The translations under genes and the position numbers were made by a program. Shown one piece after another: positions 18,462 through 26,723 of a stretch of DNA of 64,000 nucleotides (position 1 is the first letter of the stretch; every line of letters begins with the position of its first letter). The stretch comes from Flagellimonas hymeniacidonis. GTDB lineage: Bacteria; Bacteroidota; Bacteroidia; Flavobacteriales; Flavobacteriaceae. The notes beneath the pieces were generated by a model. It was not told the DNA's origin. It made no database searches and saw nothing but the letters and a program-made list of their open reading frames with translations. The stretch is from the NCBI RefSeq assembly GCF_008040165.1, contig NZ_VRUR01000002.1, positions 1,240,001 to 1,304,000 of the forward strand. Direction: 5' to 3'.

Positions 18462-18872
18462 ATGATTTTTCATTTAACTGAAATTGATAAAGCTGTTACT
18501 GCAATTCTTGAGTCTGCCAAAAACAAAACCATTTGTTTTTATGGAGAAATGGGTGCCGGTAAAACAACTTTAATCAAAGCATTGGTAAAAGAACTTGGAG
18601 GAGATGATCAAGGAAGTAGTCCCACTTTTGGTTTGGTAAATGAATATCACAATGAAAATGGAGAATTACTGGCCTATCATTTTGATTTCTACCGAATTGA
18701 AAATGAAACAGAGGCCCTAGATCTTGGACTTGAAGATTATTTGAATAGCGAAGCATGGTTGTTTATGGAATGGCCGGGGAAAATTAAATCCTTACTGCCA
18801 GAAGGCGCTGTCACTGTTTACTTACACTTTATCGATGAAAACACTCGTTCAATCGAGTTTAGTGCTGTGTAA
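18462..18872 (+). CDS. tsaE: TsaE, tRNA t6A biosynthesis ATPase
   Basis: 136-residue P-loop ATPase needed for threonylcarbamoyl-adenosine at position 37 of ANN-decoding tRNAs, acting with TsaB and TsaD. The Walker A motif is GEMGAGKTT, followed by SSPTFGLVNEY and the FDFYR motif; WPGK near the end is also typical. ATG at 18462 is chosen; an in-frame GTG at 18453, three bases after the porX stop, would add three residues. The porX-tsaE pairing is common in flavobacteria. Confidence 0.95.
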   Translation: MIFHLTEIDKAVTAILESAKNKTICFYGEMGAGKTTLIKALVKELGGDDQGSSPTFGLVNEYHNENGELLAYHFDFYRIENETEALDLGLEDYLNSEAWLFMEWPGKIKSLLPEGAVTVYLHFIDENTRSIEFSAV

Positions 18873-18901
18873 ATGCAATTACCTATATCTTTTAAAAAGT
18901 T

Positions 18902-18971
18902 TCGATGAACGGCAGATTGCTCGATAAAAAGCTTTTATTTTAGGATAAAATGCAATTTTTATCGACGAAAT
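18902..18971. repeat. TCGAYRAA-type repeats and inverted repeat upstream of a small peptide gene
   Basis: TCGATGAACG (18902), TCGATAAAAA (18921) and TCGACGAAAT (18962) are spaced 19 and 41 bases apart, about two and four helical turns. In addition TCGATAAAAA (18921-18930) and TTTTTATCGA (18956-18965) form a perfect ten-base inverted repeat. The same-face spacing just upstream of a promoter suggests binding sites for a regulator, possibly of the LytTR type, but the regulator is unknown. Confidence 0.5.
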
Positions 18972-18973
18972 GC

Positions 18974-19003
18974 ATTGTAGGTTGGGAAAAATTCCTACAT
19001 TTG
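18974..19003 (+). promoter_or_regulatory. promoter of the 44-residue peptide gene
   Basis: ATTG (18974-18977), an 18-base spacer and TACATTTG (18996-19003) make a good -33/-7 pair. The transcript should begin near 19008, about 38 bases before the ATG at 19046. Confidence 0.7.
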
Positions 19004-19045
19004 TTATTGAAATGAATTCATTTATTAACCAAAAACTCTTTTACG

Positions 19046-19180
19046 ATGAACACTAAAAGACTATTTTTTGGATTATTGGCTGTTGCTTTTTTAGCGATGA
19101 CTGCAGTTTCTACCGATGTTATTAACATTGATGAGGACCAAACAGTTAGCGTTGATAAAAAGAAGATTGGCCATATGTAA
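19046..19180 (+). CDS. 44-residue exported peptide of unknown function
   Basis: A short frame with basic start MNTKR, hydrophobic core LFFGLLAVAFLAM and a likely cleavage region TAVS-TD, leaving an acidic mature peptide of about 22 residues (DVINIDEDQTVSVDKKKIGHM). It has its own promoter, upstream repeats and a strong terminator, so it forms a complete single-gene transcription unit. It would be highly expressed if the -7 box is used. No function is recognised. It is not homologous to its neighbours; a peptide signal, envelope-stress peptide or the coding part of a small regulatory RNA are all possible. Confidence 0.7.
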   Translation: MNTKRLFFGLLAVAFLAMTAVSTDVINIDEDQTVSVDKKKIGHM

Positions 19181-19206
19181 CAATCAGAAAAAAGATTTTT
19201 TCTTTT

Positions 19207-19233
19207 AAACCCCTTGTAACGAGGGGTTTTTTT
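19207..19233 (+). terminator. intrinsic terminator after the small peptide gene
   Basis: AAACCCCT (19207-19214) pairs with AGGGGTTT (19222-19229) around a seven-base loop and is followed by Ts to 19233. It ends the small peptide transcript 27 bases after its stop. Confidence 0.9.
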
Positions 19234-19268
19234 ATACAATAAAATCTATCATCTTTAGTTATTAGTGT

Positions 19269-19811
19269 ATGCGTGGAGAAAAAAAGATTAGAAAACGATT
19301 TATAATAGAGGGGTTAATTACCTTAATTATTGCCCTATCCCCTGTTCTTTTCTACTCCTATAAATACATGCCAACGAATACGGAATCCTTGGATTTCTAT
19401 TTATTTGAAATTACCTCAAACGGATTTGCAGACGCTCGTACAGCATTTTGGTTTTACTTAATAAAACTTATTCCTTTGACTTTATTGATTATCTGGTTCG
19501 TGAGTAACAAACAGTGGTGGTATCATGCTATTCTTATTCCAATAGCCATGTATAGTTTTCAATTGTATAGTGTTGTTGCAAAAGATTCTCAAAAGGTCGA
19601 TGAGAATGAGATTTTTTATGTCATCGCGGTAACAATGGTAGTAGTGCCTGTGGTGTATTTCATAAGGGTGAAGTTAATAGATAAACATGTTCATGGAATT
19701 GATCTAGATGCCATGGATACTGAACTTCAGATATTAAAGGAAAAAGAAGAACTTCGGAAAGAACGAGAGAAACTAGAACAACGCCAACAGACCCTTTCAA
19801 AAAAAATGTAA
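19269..19811 (+). CDS. multi-spanning membrane protein with C-terminal coiled coil, unknown
   Basis: 180 residues. Hydrophobic segments near residues 12-30, 56-78, 84-102 and 112-132 suggest four membrane helices. From about residue 150 the chain is a charged coiled coil (ELQILKEKEELRKEREKLEQRQ). No enzymatic motif is visible. It follows the terminator of the small peptide gene and precedes ald by 43 bases. Not recognised as a named family. Confidence 0.75.
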   Translation: MRGEKKIRKRFIIEGLITLIIALSPVLFYSYKYMPTNTESLDFYLFEITSNGFADARTAFWFYLIKLIPLTLLIIWFVSNKQWWYHAILIPIAMYSFQLYSVVAKDSQKVDENEIFYVIAVTMVVVPVVYFIRVKLIDKHVHGIDLDAMDTELQILKEKEELRKEREKLEQRQQTLSKKM

Positions 19812-19854
19812 ATTTGTTCATATCCGATAAGGATTACCTTCAGATGAACATTTT

Positions 19855-21054
19855 ATGAACCAACCGTCCTCTCCTTTTAGTAAACAGCAACTTTTACCAC
19901 AAGAAGAAACTTTAGAAATTCTAAAGCAAAAAGGAGAACTGTTTATAGGACTTCCAAAAGAAAACCAACATCAAGAAAAACGAATTTGCCTTACACCGGA
20001 TGCAGTCAACGCTATTACAGCACATGGACATCGGGTGCTCATTGAATCTGGTGCTGGGGATGGCGCCAATTTTTCTGACTCGGATTACACCGAAGCAGGT
20101 GGAGAAATTACAAGGGATACCAAAAAAGTTTTTTCCTGCCCCCTAATTCTTAAAGTAGAGCCACCTACCCTATCAGAAATTGACCTGTTAAATCCGCAGG
20201 CCATAGTTATTTCGGCCTTACAGATTAAAACACAATCCAAGGAGTATTTTGAGGCGATGGCCAAAAAAAGGCTCACTGCAATTGCCTTTGAATACATCCG
20301 GGACGAGGATGGAAAATATCCTGCGGTGCGATCTCTAAGCGAAATAGCTGGGATTTCATCCATTCTTATTGCGGCTGAGCTTATGGCAACTACCAATAAG
20401 GGAAATGGGTTAATGTTTGGAAACATCAGCGGCGTTCCTCCTGTGGAAGTCGTTATTATAGGTGCAGGAACAGTAGGAGAATTTGCAGCGCGGTCAGCAA
20501 TAGGACTTGGTGCGAACATTAAGGTATTCGACAACTCGATTACCAAGTTGCGCAACATTCAAACTAATCTAAAACAAACCATATACACCTCTACCATACA
20601 ACCCAAAAATCTTTTAAAATCCCTTAAGCGTTGTGATGTTGCTATTGGCGCAGCAAGAGGGAAGGATCGCTCCCCTATTGTAGTATCCAGTTCCATGGTA
20701 GAAAACATGAAAAAAGGAGCAGTGATTATTGATGTAAGCATTGATATGGGCGGATGTTTTGAAACTACAGAAGTCACCAGTCATGACAAACCCACTATTG
20801 AAAAATTTGATGTAATCCATTATGGAGTGCCCAATATTCCATCAAGATACCCAAGAACCTCCTCCATATCCATAAGCAATATATTTACCCCTTATTTATT
20901 AAAAATTGGTGAAGATGGCGGATTGGAACATTCCCTTCGTTTCGATAAGGGACTACGAAATGGCTTGTATATGTATCATGGCATCCTAACCAACAAATCT
21001 GTGGGCGATTGGTTTGGGCTTACATACAATGATATTAATTTTCTTATTTTTTAA
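19855..21054 (+). CDS. ald: alanine dehydrogenase / NAD(P) transhydrogenase alpha-like dehydrogenase
   Basis: 399 residues with the two domains of the alanine dehydrogenase/PNT family: an N-terminal catalytic part (GLPKENQHQEKRICLTP, the pyruvate-binding start of the family) and a Rossmann NAD domain with VIIGAGTVGEFAARSA, then SIDMGGCFETT. It would interconvert alanine and pyruvate plus ammonia using NAD. The sequence is more divergent than classical Ald, so the exact substrate is less certain. The gene near porX and tsaE is typical of flavobacteria. Confidence 0.85.
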   Translation: MNQPSSPFSKQQLLPQEETLEILKQKGELFIGLPKENQHQEKRICLTPDAVNAITAHGHRVLIESGAGDGANFSDSDYTEAGGEITRDTKKVFSCPLILKVEPPTLSEIDLLNPQAIVISALQIKTQSKEYFEAMAKKRLTAIAFEYIRDEDGKYPAVRSLSEIAGISSILIAAELMATTNKGNGLMFGNISGVPPVEVVIIGAGTVGEFAARSAIGLGANIKVFDNSITKLRNIQTNLKQTIYTSTIQPKNLLKSLKRCDVAIGAARGKDRSPIVVSSSMVENMKKGAVIIDVSIDMGGCFETTEVTSHDKPTIEKFDVIHYGVPNIPSRYPRTSSISISNIFTPYLLKIGEDGGLEHSLRFDKGLRNGLYMYHGILTNKSVGDWFGLTYNDINFLIF

Positions 21055-21060
21055 ATTCAA

Positions 21061-21438
21061 ATGGCATTTCTAAAGCGCTTGGGATGGTACCTTGTTGGAC
21101 TATCCATCGGAATTGTATTTTTAGTGTTCTTTTTAAAGAAAAAATCAGACGAAACAGGAACAGAATTTTGTTATTTCCCGAATTGCCGAGTCCTAAAAGA
21201 TATGCGATCTAAGCCCCTGATCTTTTCTGAAAATATAGGGAAGACTTCAAAAGATTCTATGTTAATCAATACTTTTTTACAAGATGGGGATATTGATTTT
21301 GGTAAAAGTGACACCAAATCAAAGCCTTGCAAAACCTACTTTATCTCAAATACTATCGAGGGAGAGGATTGGGTATTAAAGGTCAAGAATTGCCAGGATA
21401 AAGTTCTTATTGAAAATATACAAACGCTAAAGATCTAG
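21061..21438 (+). CDS. small anchored DUF4258-like protein
   Basis: 125 residues with one N-terminal membrane helix (about residues 8-25) and a soluble domain outside it. It resembles DUF4258 proteins as I recall them (FCYFPNCRVLKDM, followed by a small beta-rich domain), but the assignment is from memory and function is unknown. It follows ald by six bases and overlaps the 3' end of the convergent proline dehydrogenase gene by 12 bases. Confidence 0.65.
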   Translation: MAFLKRLGWYLVGLSIGIVFLVFFLKKKSDETGTEFCYFPNCRVLKDMRSKPLIFSENIGKTSKDSMLINTFLQDGDIDFGKSDTKSKPCKTYFISNTIEGEDWVLKVKNCQDKVLIENIQTLKI

Positions 21439-22599
21439 TTTTCTTCGCTTCTTTTCCTTTTGCAACAAAGTAAGTTCCCTTGTAGTCTGGCCAGCCACGG
21501 AAGTATTTTCCTCTGCCCTTCGTATTAAATAGGGCATTACATCCTTTACAGGCCCGTAGGGAACATATTTGGCTGCGTTATACCCTTCAGTGGTTAGGTT
21601 GTAGGTAATGTGATCGCTCATACCATAAAGTTGTCCAAACCATATATTGGTATCAGAAACGTTTAAGCTTTTTTCTTTCATTAAAGCAACAAGCTTTAAA
21701 CAACTTGCTTCATTATGAGTTCCGGCAAATATTGAAATTCGGTCTAAATGGTCCATCATATATGCAATGGCAGCATCAAAATTTTCGTCAGTTGCTTTTT
21801 TAGAAATACAAATCGGGCTTCTATAACCAAGCTCTTCTGCACGCTCATTTTCTTTTTCCATGTAAGCGCCACGAACTACTTTTAGTCCAATATGAAAATC
21901 TTCTGCCATGGCAATCTCATGCAACTCTTTAAGATAATCCATACGGTCCCACCGATACATCTGCAAGGTATTGAACACCACGGCCTTTTCTCGATTGTAT
22001 TTACGCATCATATCCAAAGTAAGATCATCAGCTGCCTTTTGCATCCAACTCTCTTCGGCATCTATTAAAAGACATACATCAAGATCATGAGCTTTTTGGC
22101 AAACTTGATCATATCGGTTTAAGACCCGTTCCCACTCTTTGGTTTCTTCATCATTTAATTTACCCCCACTACTATTTTTTTCATATAATTTGAACCTACC
22201 AAACCCTGTAGGTTTAAAAACGGCAAAGGGTATAGCATCTTTTTCCTTAACAAAGTCCAACACTTCTAAAGTCTTGCTCAAGGCAAAATCAAATTGATCT
22301 TCCGTTTCTTTTCCTTCTACCGAGTAATCCAAGATGGATGAAACACCCTTCTCAAACATTTTATCTATTACTGGCATGCAATCTTCTTCATTAACACCGC
22401 CACAAAAATGATCAAATACTGTAGCTCTAATTAGGCCTTCAATAGGAAGATGCGCCTTAATAGCAAAGTTGGTGACAGCAGTACCAATGCGAACCAAAGG
22501 TTCATTAGCAATTAATTTAAATAGGAAGTAGGCGCGTTCTAACTCAGAGTCTGTTTTAAGTTGAAAAGCAATTGCGGTATTCTCAAAATTCGGGTTCAT
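21427..22599 (-). CDS. putA: proline dehydrogenase
   Basis: 390-residue FAD-dependent proline dehydrogenase, oxidising proline to pyrroline-5-carboxylate in the first step of proline catabolism. It is the single-domain form, not the fused PutA. Motifs include DAEESWMQ, NTLQMYRWD, KVVRGAYMEKE, GTHNEAS and the C-terminal RRAEENTSV, which binds substrate carboxylate. The gene ends by overlapping the convergent plus-strand gene. A -7 box lies 23 bases upstream. Confidence 0.94.
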   Translation of the reverse strand: MNPNFENTAIAFQLKTDSELERAYFLFKLIANEPLVRIGTAVTNFAIKAHLPIEGLIRATVFDHFCGGVNEEDCMPVIDKMFEKGVSSILDYSVEGKETEDQFDFALSKTLEVLDFVKEKDAIPFAVFKPTGFGRFKLYEKNSSGGKLNDEETKEWERVLNRYDQVCQKAHDLDVCLLIDAEESWMQKAADDLTLDMMRKYNREKAVVFNTLQMYRWDRMDYLKELHEIAMAEDFHIGLKVVRGAYMEKENERAEELGYRSPICISKKATDENFDAAIAYMMDHLDRISIFAGTHNEASCLKLVALMKEKSLNVSDTNIWFGQLYGMSDHITYNLTTEGYNAAKYVPYGPVKDVMPYLIRRAEENTSVAGQTTRELTLLQKEKKRRKLDL

Positions 22600-22621
22600 T
22601 ATTATGAATCTATTAAAGATT

Positions 22622-22629
22622 CAAATATA
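22622..22629 (-). promoter_or_regulatory. -7 box upstream of proline dehydrogenase
   Basis: TATATTTG on the minus strand, 22 bases before the ATG; no clear -33 TTG at 17-21 bases. Partial promoter call. Confidence 0.45.
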
Positions 22630-22690
22630 AGTAGTGCCCATAGAACATTTTATATAAAAATAATCTTTATTTAGCAGTGTAAATTGAATT

Positions 22691-23746
22691 ATGGAGTCTA
22701 TAAAATCCCATTCATACGAGGTACATCTTGAGGAACTTGCGGAAGCTACTCTAAGACAGCATATTGCTAAGAGTAATTACTCCAAGATTTTTATTTTGGT
22801 AGATGAGAATACCAAAAAGCATTGTTTGCCCTCTTTTAAAAAAATGTTGGCAGATAAGGTTGATGGGATTTTGGAAATTAAATCTGGAGAAGAACATAAG
22901 CATATACAAACATGTCTTCAGGTATGGGAAGCTTTGTCCAGTCGCGGTGGAGACAGAAAAAGTCTTTTAATAAACCTTGGCGGCGGTGTACTAACGGATT
23001 TAGGAGGCTTTGTTGCTTCTACTTTTAAACGTGGGATAGATTTTATAAACGTACCCACTACCCTATTGTCAATGGTAGATGCATCAATTGGCGGAAAAAC
23101 AGGTGTTGATTTGGGTTCTTTGAAAAATCAAATTGGGGTTATTAACCAACCTAAAATGGTGCTGGTATTCCCAAAGTTTTTAAAGACACTGGATGCTAGA
23201 CAGGTAAAAAGTGGCTATGCCGAAATGTTAAAGCATGGTCTTATCAAAGATGCTGACTATTGGAAAGCTTTAAAGAATACGAAAACTTTTGCCGATTCAG
23301 CTTGTATAAAAAAATCTATCAGCATTAAAAATGATGTGGTACTGCAGGATCCTACAGAACAAGGGATACGGAAAATTTTAAATTTTGGACATACTCTGGG
23401 CCATGCTATTGAATCTTATTTTTTAGAAAGTGATGATAAAGAAACGCTTTTGCATGGTGAGGCCATTGCCATTGGGATGATTCTAGAGGGTTACCTATCG
23501 CATGAACTCAAAGGGTTATCCAAATTATCACTGCAAGAAATTAAGGAAACTTTTTTAAAGAGTTTTGATAAGGTGACTTTTGATGCAGAAGATATCAAAG
23601 CTATTCTTAAGCTTTTAAAGTATGACAAAAAGAATTCTCACGGTGATGTGAATTTTGTTTTGTTACAATCAATAGGTACAGCGGTCACTGATATTAAAAT
23701 TCCCTCCAATCTTTTCCATAAAGCTTTTGCATACTACAGAGAATAG
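22691..23746 (+). CDS. aroB: AroB, 3-dehydroquinate synthase
   Basis: 351-residue enzyme of the shikimate pathway that cyclises DAHP to 3-dehydroquinate using NAD and a divalent metal. Signatures are SGEEHKH, NLGGGVLTDLGGFVAST, VPTTLLSMVDASIGGKTGVD, the AEMLKHGLI motif, NFGHTLGHAIES and LLHGEAIAIGM, which provide the metal-binding Glu and His residues. It is divergent from proline dehydrogenase. Length and motifs are standard. Confidence 0.97.
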   Translation: MESIKSHSYEVHLEELAEATLRQHIAKSNYSKIFILVDENTKKHCLPSFKKMLADKVDGILEIKSGEEHKHIQTCLQVWEALSSRGGDRKSLLINLGGGVLTDLGGFVASTFKRGIDFINVPTTLLSMVDASIGGKTGVDLGSLKNQIGVINQPKMVLVFPKFLKTLDARQVKSGYAEMLKHGLIKDADYWKALKNTKTFADSACIKKSISIKNDVVLQDPTEQGIRKILNFGHTLGHAIESYFLESDDKETLLHGEAIAIGMILEGYLSHELKGLSKLSLQEIKETFLKSFDKVTFDAEDIKAILKLLKYDKKNSHGDVNFVLLQSIGTAVTDIKIPSNLFHKAFAYYRE

Positions 23747-23843
23747 CCAGTACATATACTAAAATTTACCTTTTACAACTCTTTACATTCTTCGCGCACA
23801 AAAATTTATAGTTTAGGATAGTAAATCAAAAATACCATCCACT

Positions 23844-24182
23844 ATGAAACGAATACTAATAGATTACAAAAAGCTGGACCATAAGGTTGCTGCTGTGTTA
23901 ATTGATTCCTATCCGTACGGCTATGGAGATGAGGACATTATTACATTGAAAAAACCAAATGGTGAAATTATTGAAGCCGTTGAAGTAAAAACAGATGATG
24001 CTGTTTACTTGGTTAAAATAAGCAAGAGTCTGTCTAAATTTATTTCCAATTTTGAGGAAAACATTGAGAAGGAACTGGATAAAACTGCATCTAGTGAAGC
24101 AATTCTTAGTTCGGAGGATGAAAAACTAATTGACCCAGAATTAGAGTCTGATGCTGACCCAGAAACGGATAGCCTATACTAA
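23844..24182 (+). CDS. 112-residue protein of unknown function
   Basis: No membrane segment or signal peptide. The N-terminal two thirds look like a small compact alpha/beta domain (ILIDYKKLDHKVAAVLIDSYPYGYGDEDII), and the C-terminus is a low-complexity acidic tail. The ATG at 23844 is the first in the frame. It follows aroB by about 100 bases and converges with the DinB gene. I do not recognise the family; the codon usage is like its neighbours. Confidence 0.65.
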   Translation: MKRILIDYKKLDHKVAAVLIDSYPYGYGDEDIITLKKPNGEIIEAVEVKTDDAVYLVKISKSLSKFISNFEENIEKELDKTASSEAILSSEDEKLIDPELESDADPETDSLY

Positions 24183-24200
24183 ACTTCTACTCTTCTTATT

Positions 24201-24716
24201 TTACAAATAACGTTCGCGGATGATGTTTAGGTGATGCGCCTGATGCCCACAAATAATAAATCCCATTGCACCTGCACTCATATTGGAGTCGCTAGCCATC
24301 CCTACTCTTTTGAGCGCATCATCATCAAAGGAAGAAAAAAGACTTACTGTGGCATTTCGTACCGATTCATACTCATTTAGTAATTCTTCTTTCGACTTTT
24401 TTAAAGCATTGGATTCCGGTACGTATACATCTTGATCAAAACCTGCTAAGGGTGCTTTATCATTTCTACCAAACCGCAACGCCCTATATTGAAATATACG
24501 CTCGGCATCAATAATATGCATTAAGACTTCAGCAAGCGTCCATTTTCCATCAGCATAAGCATAGTCCAGCTTACTTTTAGGCACTTCGGCCATTAACGCC
24601 GTAAATACCACTTTACCATTTTTAAGCTCTTCAAGTAATTCTACTTCACCAACGGCCAGTATATAATTATGGTAATACGGATTGTATTCAGAAGCTGACA
24701 AGTCTGAACTCAACAT
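24201..24716 (-). CDS. DinB-family protein
   Basis: 171-residue four-helix-bundle protein of the DinB/YfiT metal-binding superfamily. The metal histidines appear to be in LMHIIDAERIF (near residue 67) and HQAHHLN near the C-terminus. Members include metal-dependent thiol transferases and damage-inducible proteins of unknown activity; the substrate here is not indicated. It lies 18 bases after lrp on the same strand. Confidence 0.85.
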   Translation of the reverse strand: MLSSDLSASEYNPYYHNYILAVGEVELLEELKNGKVVFTALMAEVPKSKLDYAYADGKWTLAEVLMHIIDAERIFQYRALRFGRNDKAPLAGFDQDVYVPESNALKKSKEELLNEYESVRNATVSLFSSFDDDALKRVGMASDSNMSAGAMGFIICGHQAHHLNIIRERYL

Positions 24717-24734
24717 AAGTATGTTATTTTGTGA

Positions 24735-25214
24735 TTATAGTTCGTTGAAAATGGTGTGCATCAAACGTTTTTTGTCGTTAATGCTTTCTTCCAATGAAAT
24801 CATTGTTTCCGTTCTACTGATACCATCAATATCGTCTATCTTAAAAATGATATTTTTCGCATGTGTAGTATCCTTTGCCCTAATCTTACAGAAAATATTG
24901 AATTTCCCAGTAGTAATATGAGCAACAGTAACGTATGGAATTTGGTTAAGACGTTCCAATACAAACTTGGTCTGATGAGTTTTCTCCAGAAAGATACCCA
25001 CATAGGCTATAAAGGAATATCCAAGTTTTACATAGTCCAGAGTAAGTGAGGAACCTTTAATAATTCCTGATTCTTCCATTTTCTTTACTCTAACATGAAC
25101 TGTACCAGCAGAAATCAGTAGTTTTTTGGCAATATCCGTAAATGGAGTACGCGTATTGTCAATTAACATATCTAATATCTGGTGATCAATTTCGTCTAAT
25201 TTTACTTTGCTCAT
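24735..25214 (-). CDS. Lrp/AsnC-family transcriptional regulator
   Basis: 159 residues: an N-terminal winged helix-turn-helix (LDEIDHQILDMLIDNTRTPFTDIAKKLLIS with recognition helix AGTVHVRVKKME) and a C-terminal RAM effector-binding domain (TTGKFNIFCKIRAK). These regulators form octamers that respond to amino acids. The target is unknown; the adjacent DinB gene is probably co-transcribed. A -7 box lies 17 bases upstream of the ATG. Confidence 0.92.
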   Translation of the reverse strand: MSKVKLDEIDHQILDMLIDNTRTPFTDIAKKLLISAGTVHVRVKKMEESGIIKGSSLTLDYVKLGYSFIAYVGIFLEKTHQTKFVLERLNQIPYVTVAHITTGKFNIFCKIRAKDTTHAKNIIFKIDDIDGISRTETMISLEESINDKKRLMHTIFNEL

Positions 25215-25231
25215 TGCGTTATTATTTTCAA

Positions 25232-25239
25232 CAAAATTA
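25232..25239 (-). promoter_or_regulatory. -7 box upstream of the Lrp-family gene
   Basis: TAATTTTG on the minus strand fits TAnnTTTG and lies 17 bases before the ATG. The upstream DNA is almost pure A/T and no -33 TTG is recognisable. Confidence 0.45.
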
Positions 25240-25315
25240 GTTAATTAAGAAATTATATTTAAAAAAAAACCATTTTTTTTAAATAAAATGTAACAATTAA
25301 GCCAAAATCATCGCT

Positions 25316-26431
25316 TTAGTTTTTTGAATTAACGATGAGATTGAGAATTTCCTTACGAGAATGCAGTTGTTCTACATCATTTTTTAGTGAGCAATCAAAA
25401 GTTTCATGCCCAAAATAGCCATTCAATTCTGCTACGTCCACAATTTCAGGTTCAAACAAAACCCTATTTGTTTCTAAAACTTCCTTAAAACGAATCCCTA
25501 CGGAAACATTTGGAGTAAGGTCTGGATTAATTTCCTGTGGGTTCTTAACTAGGATATCGTAAAAGCGTTTCTCATTCTCTGGAATTTTGAAATAATCAGC
25601 GACCCGAAACTCATGAATCCTGTTTTCTGCTATTACCTTCAATGCCTCAATTAAAGAATGAAATATATACTCTCTGGTCTTCTCTCTTTCGTAATCATTG
25701 GGGTAATGACCGGCTTCAAACAATATGGTTGGCACTTTTTTCATCTGAAAAAAGTCTCCAACGCAATTATCGTTAAATCCATCGTCATACCTACCAACCT
25801 GCCCTGGAATTTCTTTTTGCAGCTCCTGATTCATGGCAACAATAAGCTTCATAGCACTTTCCCTTGTTGGATTCATCTTGCGTTCTGGGTCACTTGCAGG
25901 AGATAAAAAGGAAATTGTTGCTGGTTTTTTGGCATTACCTGCACTAAACAATGTGCGCTGGTCATGAAGATTAAAACAGTAATCCGGTCCAAACGCTTCA
26001 AATAGTTTTCTCAATGCCTGGCTTTCTAATTGGCTTAGTAACTTAGCATCTCTGTTAAGGTCGATATTATTTGCATTTGCCCTCGTATATCTTTTAGCTC
26101 CATCGGGATTTAATATCGGAACCAAAGTAATGGTACAATTATCATTGATTATTTTGGCCAGCTCATTTTTAGATGATAAAAAATTGACCAAGTCGAGTGC
26201 AGCTTTAGTAGTTGTAGATTCGTTCCCATGCATTTGGGACCACATTAATACCTTCTTGCTTCCACGCCCCAAAGTAATGGATGCTATTTCTTCTCCTTCT
26301 TCCGATTGTCCAATTACAGATAAAGAAATATTTGAAAGCTTAGTATACCAATTTTTTTGAAGCACTTCATTAGTAACGTATCGGGCTTGCACCAAGGTTT
26401 CTTTGTATTGTGAATGATTCATTAATGCCAT
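25316..26431 (-). CDS. M14-family zinc carboxypeptidase-like protein
   Basis: 371 residues with the M14 metallopeptidase domain: the zinc motif HGNE (QMHGNESTTT, near residue 68), the third ligand in FNLHDQRT and the catalytic Glu in EAGHYPND. No signal peptide is seen, so it is probably cytoplasmic. A second in-frame ATG at 26422 is the alternative start. It is divergent from the XRE gene, with a 290-base intergenic region rich in repeats; a -7 box lies 20 bases upstream. Confidence 0.85.
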   Translation of the reverse strand: MALMNHSQYKETLVQARYVTNEVLQKNWYTKLSNISLSVIGQSEEGEEIASITLGRGSKKVLMWSQMHGNESTTTKAALDLVNFLSSKNELAKIINDNCTITLVPILNPDGAKRYTRANANNIDLNRDAKLLSQLESQALRKLFEAFGPDYCFNLHDQRTLFSAGNAKKPATISFLSPASDPERKMNPTRESAMKLIVAMNQELQKEIPGQVGRYDDGFNDNCVGDFFQMKKVPTILFEAGHYPNDYEREKTREYIFHSLIEALKVIAENRIHEFRVADYFKIPENEKRFYDILVKNPQEINPDLTPNVSVGIRFKEVLETNRVLFEPEIVDVAELNGYFGHETFDCSLKNDVEQLHSRKEILNLIVNSKN

Positions 26432-26451
26432 CTAACATAAATAAGAATTCA

Positions 26452-26479
26452 CAAAAGTAAATCATCTATCCGTTACAAA
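26452..26479 (-). promoter_or_regulatory. promoter of the M14 peptidase gene
   Basis: Minus-strand TACTTTTG (26452-26459) with TTTG at 26476-26479 and a 16-base spacer. The -33 TTTG is part of one of the ACAAATGTGA repeats, so a protein bound to that repeat would block this promoter. Confidence 0.55.
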
Positions 26480-26668
26480 TGTGACGCGCATATTGCTAAA
26501 TATTTTACATGTGTAACATTTTTGAATCAAGAATTACACAAATGTGATAGCGTTGATATTGTTAAATCAATTTAATTGATATCATATCTATAAAAATCTA
26601 AAAAAGAGATATTTATATTGATTCATATAGATTATTGATTGATATTATTATTGAACAAATGTGACGTG
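26475..26668. repeat. three ACAAATGTGA repeats, candidate operators, in an AT-rich 300-base intergenic region
   Basis: ACAAATGTGACGCG (26475-26488), ACAAATGTGATAGCG (26538-26552) and ACAAATGTGACGTG (26655-26668) are direct copies. A palindrome TTACATGTGTAA (26505-26516) lies between the first two. The rest of 26432-26723 is very AT-rich, with many GATAT/TTGAT steps, and holds no gene I can support. The first copy overlaps the -33 of the M14 promoter; the third abuts the -33 of the XRE gene. They look like operators of the XRE protein or another regulator. Confidence 0.6.
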
Positions 26669-26723
26669 TTTTGGTTGCACTTGACAATTCTAATCGATAC
26701 TTTTACATTCTATAAGTACAATT

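Noticed and set aside
20085..20558. 157-codon minus-strand frame opposite ald
   Set aside because: Shadow of the alanine dehydrogenase Rossmann domain, without any family motif of its own.
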